A stretch of DNA of 64,000 bases from Chitinophagaceae bacterium (GTDB lineage: Bacteria; Bacteroidota; Bacteroidia; Chitinophagales; Chitinophagaceae). The translations under genes were made by a program, and so were the position numbers. Where the stretch lies: NCBI GenBank assembly GCA_014379345.1, contig JACMLY010000148.1, positions 1 to 64,000 of the forward strand. Reading direction: 5' to 3'. Of the stretch, positions 63,168-64,000 are shown piece by piece. The notes beneath the pieces were generated by a model. The model was not told the DNA's origin and made no database searches. It saw nothing but the letters and a program-made list of their open reading frames with translations. Numbering within the stretch: the stretch's first letter is position 1; each line of letters starts with the position of its first letter.

Positions 63168-64000
63168 ATGGCTATGAAAATTGCATTTGTTACCACCTAC
63201 GATGCCCGGAATATTCTAAACTGGTCTGGCAGCAGTTATTACATCAGCAAATCCCTTGAAGACCAGCATAATGATCTTAAGTATATAGGAAATTTAAAGC
63301 GTATTGTTTCACCCATTGACAAGATAAAAAAGATCAATTGCAGGATATTTAGCAATAAAGATTTCGTTTTAGATCGCACCGTAGCAGTTTCCAAAAAATA
63401 TTGCGAACAGGTAGAGGAGCAATTGAAGCTACAGCAATGCGACTGTATTTTTTCAATCGGCTCTATCGAGATGGCTTACTTAAAAACCAAGATCCCCAAA
63501 ATTTTTTATACTGATGCCACTTTCGCTTCAATGATAGACTACTATAAAGGATTTATGAACCTATCGCCGGAAATTATTCGCCAGGGTCATAGAATAGAAA
63601 AACAGGCGCTTGAAAATTGCACCCTGGCGATTTATTCATCGGAATGGGCAGCTAATTCTGCCCGTGACTTTTACGGGATAAACAAGGCAAAAATTAAGGT
63701 AGTGCCTTTGGGAGCCAATATGGAGATCGAATATTCGAAGACTGAGATCAATGAGTTTATAAATAAAAAGACGAACGCGTCACTTAAGATATTATTCAAC
63801 GGAGTTGATTGGGAAAGAAAAGGCGGTGATATGGTTGTTCAGACGGTCAAAGAAATACATTCAAGGGGAATCAATGTACAATTACACCTTGTTGGTGGCA
63901 AGACACCCGATATAGGGCCGTTGCCTGACTTCATTACCGATCATGGGTTTCTGAATAAATCGGTCGCAAGGGAGAAAGCGATATTGACGGATCTTTATAC
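63168..64000 (+). CDS. Family 4 glycosyltransferase, cut by window end
   Basis: The frame opens MAMKIAFVTTYDARNILNWS (ATG at 63168 or 63174) and stays open for 277 codons to the window edge. It has GT-B features: an N-terminal Rossmann-like half (CDCIFSIGSIEMAYLKTKIP, FYTDATFASMIDYYK), a YSSEWAANSARDFYGI segment, and the C-terminal start LKILFNGVDWERKGGDMVVQ typical of GT4 donor domains. The E-x7-E motif would lie beyond the edge. The locus continues past the window. Confidence 0.85.
   Translation, partial: MAMKIAFVTTYDARNILNWSGSSYYISKSLEDQHNDLKYIGNLKRIVSPIDKIKKINCRIFSNKDFVLDRTVAVSKKYCEQVEEQLKLQQCDCIFSIGSIEMAYLKTKIPKIFYTDATFASMIDYYKGFMNLSPEIIRQGHRIEKQALENCTLAIYSSEWAANSARDFYGINKAKIKVVPLGANMEIEYSKTEINEFINKKTNASLKILFNGVDWERKGGDMVVQTVKEIHSRGINVQLHLVGGKTPDIGPLPDFITDHGFLNKSVAREKAILTDLY

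Overview
The window looks like chromosomal DNA from a member of the Bacteroidota, most likely Chitinophagaceae or a close relative. The evidence is a T9SS-type C-terminal sorting domain, DUF4835 (PorD-like) and DUF4296 proteins, a Bacteroidota-type omega subunit, an UpxY-type antiterminator, two promoters matching the Bacteroidota TTG-N19-TAnnTTTG pattern, and few Shine-Dalgarno sites. Assignment below phylum is inference.

Left third (1-28.4 kb) is mixed accessory and metabolic DNA. It opens with a 5S rRNA gene and its terminator. Next come an acetyltransferase, a Tat-exported molybdenum hydroxylase pair (IorA/IorB type), a P1-family peptidase and several small glyoxalase-fold proteins. Decay is visible here: the C-terminal stub of a SNF2 helicase with an internal stop, a PLP decarboxylase split by a one-base frameshift, and a broken second copy of the glyoxalase-fold gene found intact at 19.6 kb. 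A beta-propeller histidine kinase, its NarL-type regulator and an outer-membrane receptor follow in order. After two unrecognised small genes come ApbE and a tandem-DUF1080/Gfo-Idh-MocA cassette that probably acts on 3-keto sugars.

Middle (28.4-41.7 kb) is core genome: an RRM protein, rpsF-rpsR-rplI (with clear Shine-Dalgarno sites before rpsR and rplI), htpG, ispB-like synthase-recJ, an OmpA-family protein, then bamD-rpoZ-coaBC-porD-DUF4296 and a single CoA-transferase subunit A.

Right third (42-64 kb) is a large surface-polysaccharide locus on the + strand that runs off the window. It begins with an unrecognised protein with a possibly DNA-binding N-terminus. ManC, Gmd and Fcl together give GDP-mannose to GDP-L-fucose. 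Wza and a Wzc-type tyrosine autokinase handle export, Wzx and a Wzy-like protein handle flipping and polymerisation, and UpxY is a likely locus antiterminator. At least five recognisable glycosyltransferases, one unrecognised transferase-like protein and three left-handed-beta-helix acyltransferases build and decorate the repeat unit. A T9SS-sorted sialate-O-acetylesterase-like enzyme sits inside the locus and may trim acetyl groups outside the cell.

No CRISPR array, transposase, integrase or tRNA was seen. The most useful items for follow-up are the decaying genes, the 21.45-22.39 kb unknown gene pair, the Shine-Dalgarno sites in the bS6-bS18 operon, and the regulatory parts of the polysaccharide locus.
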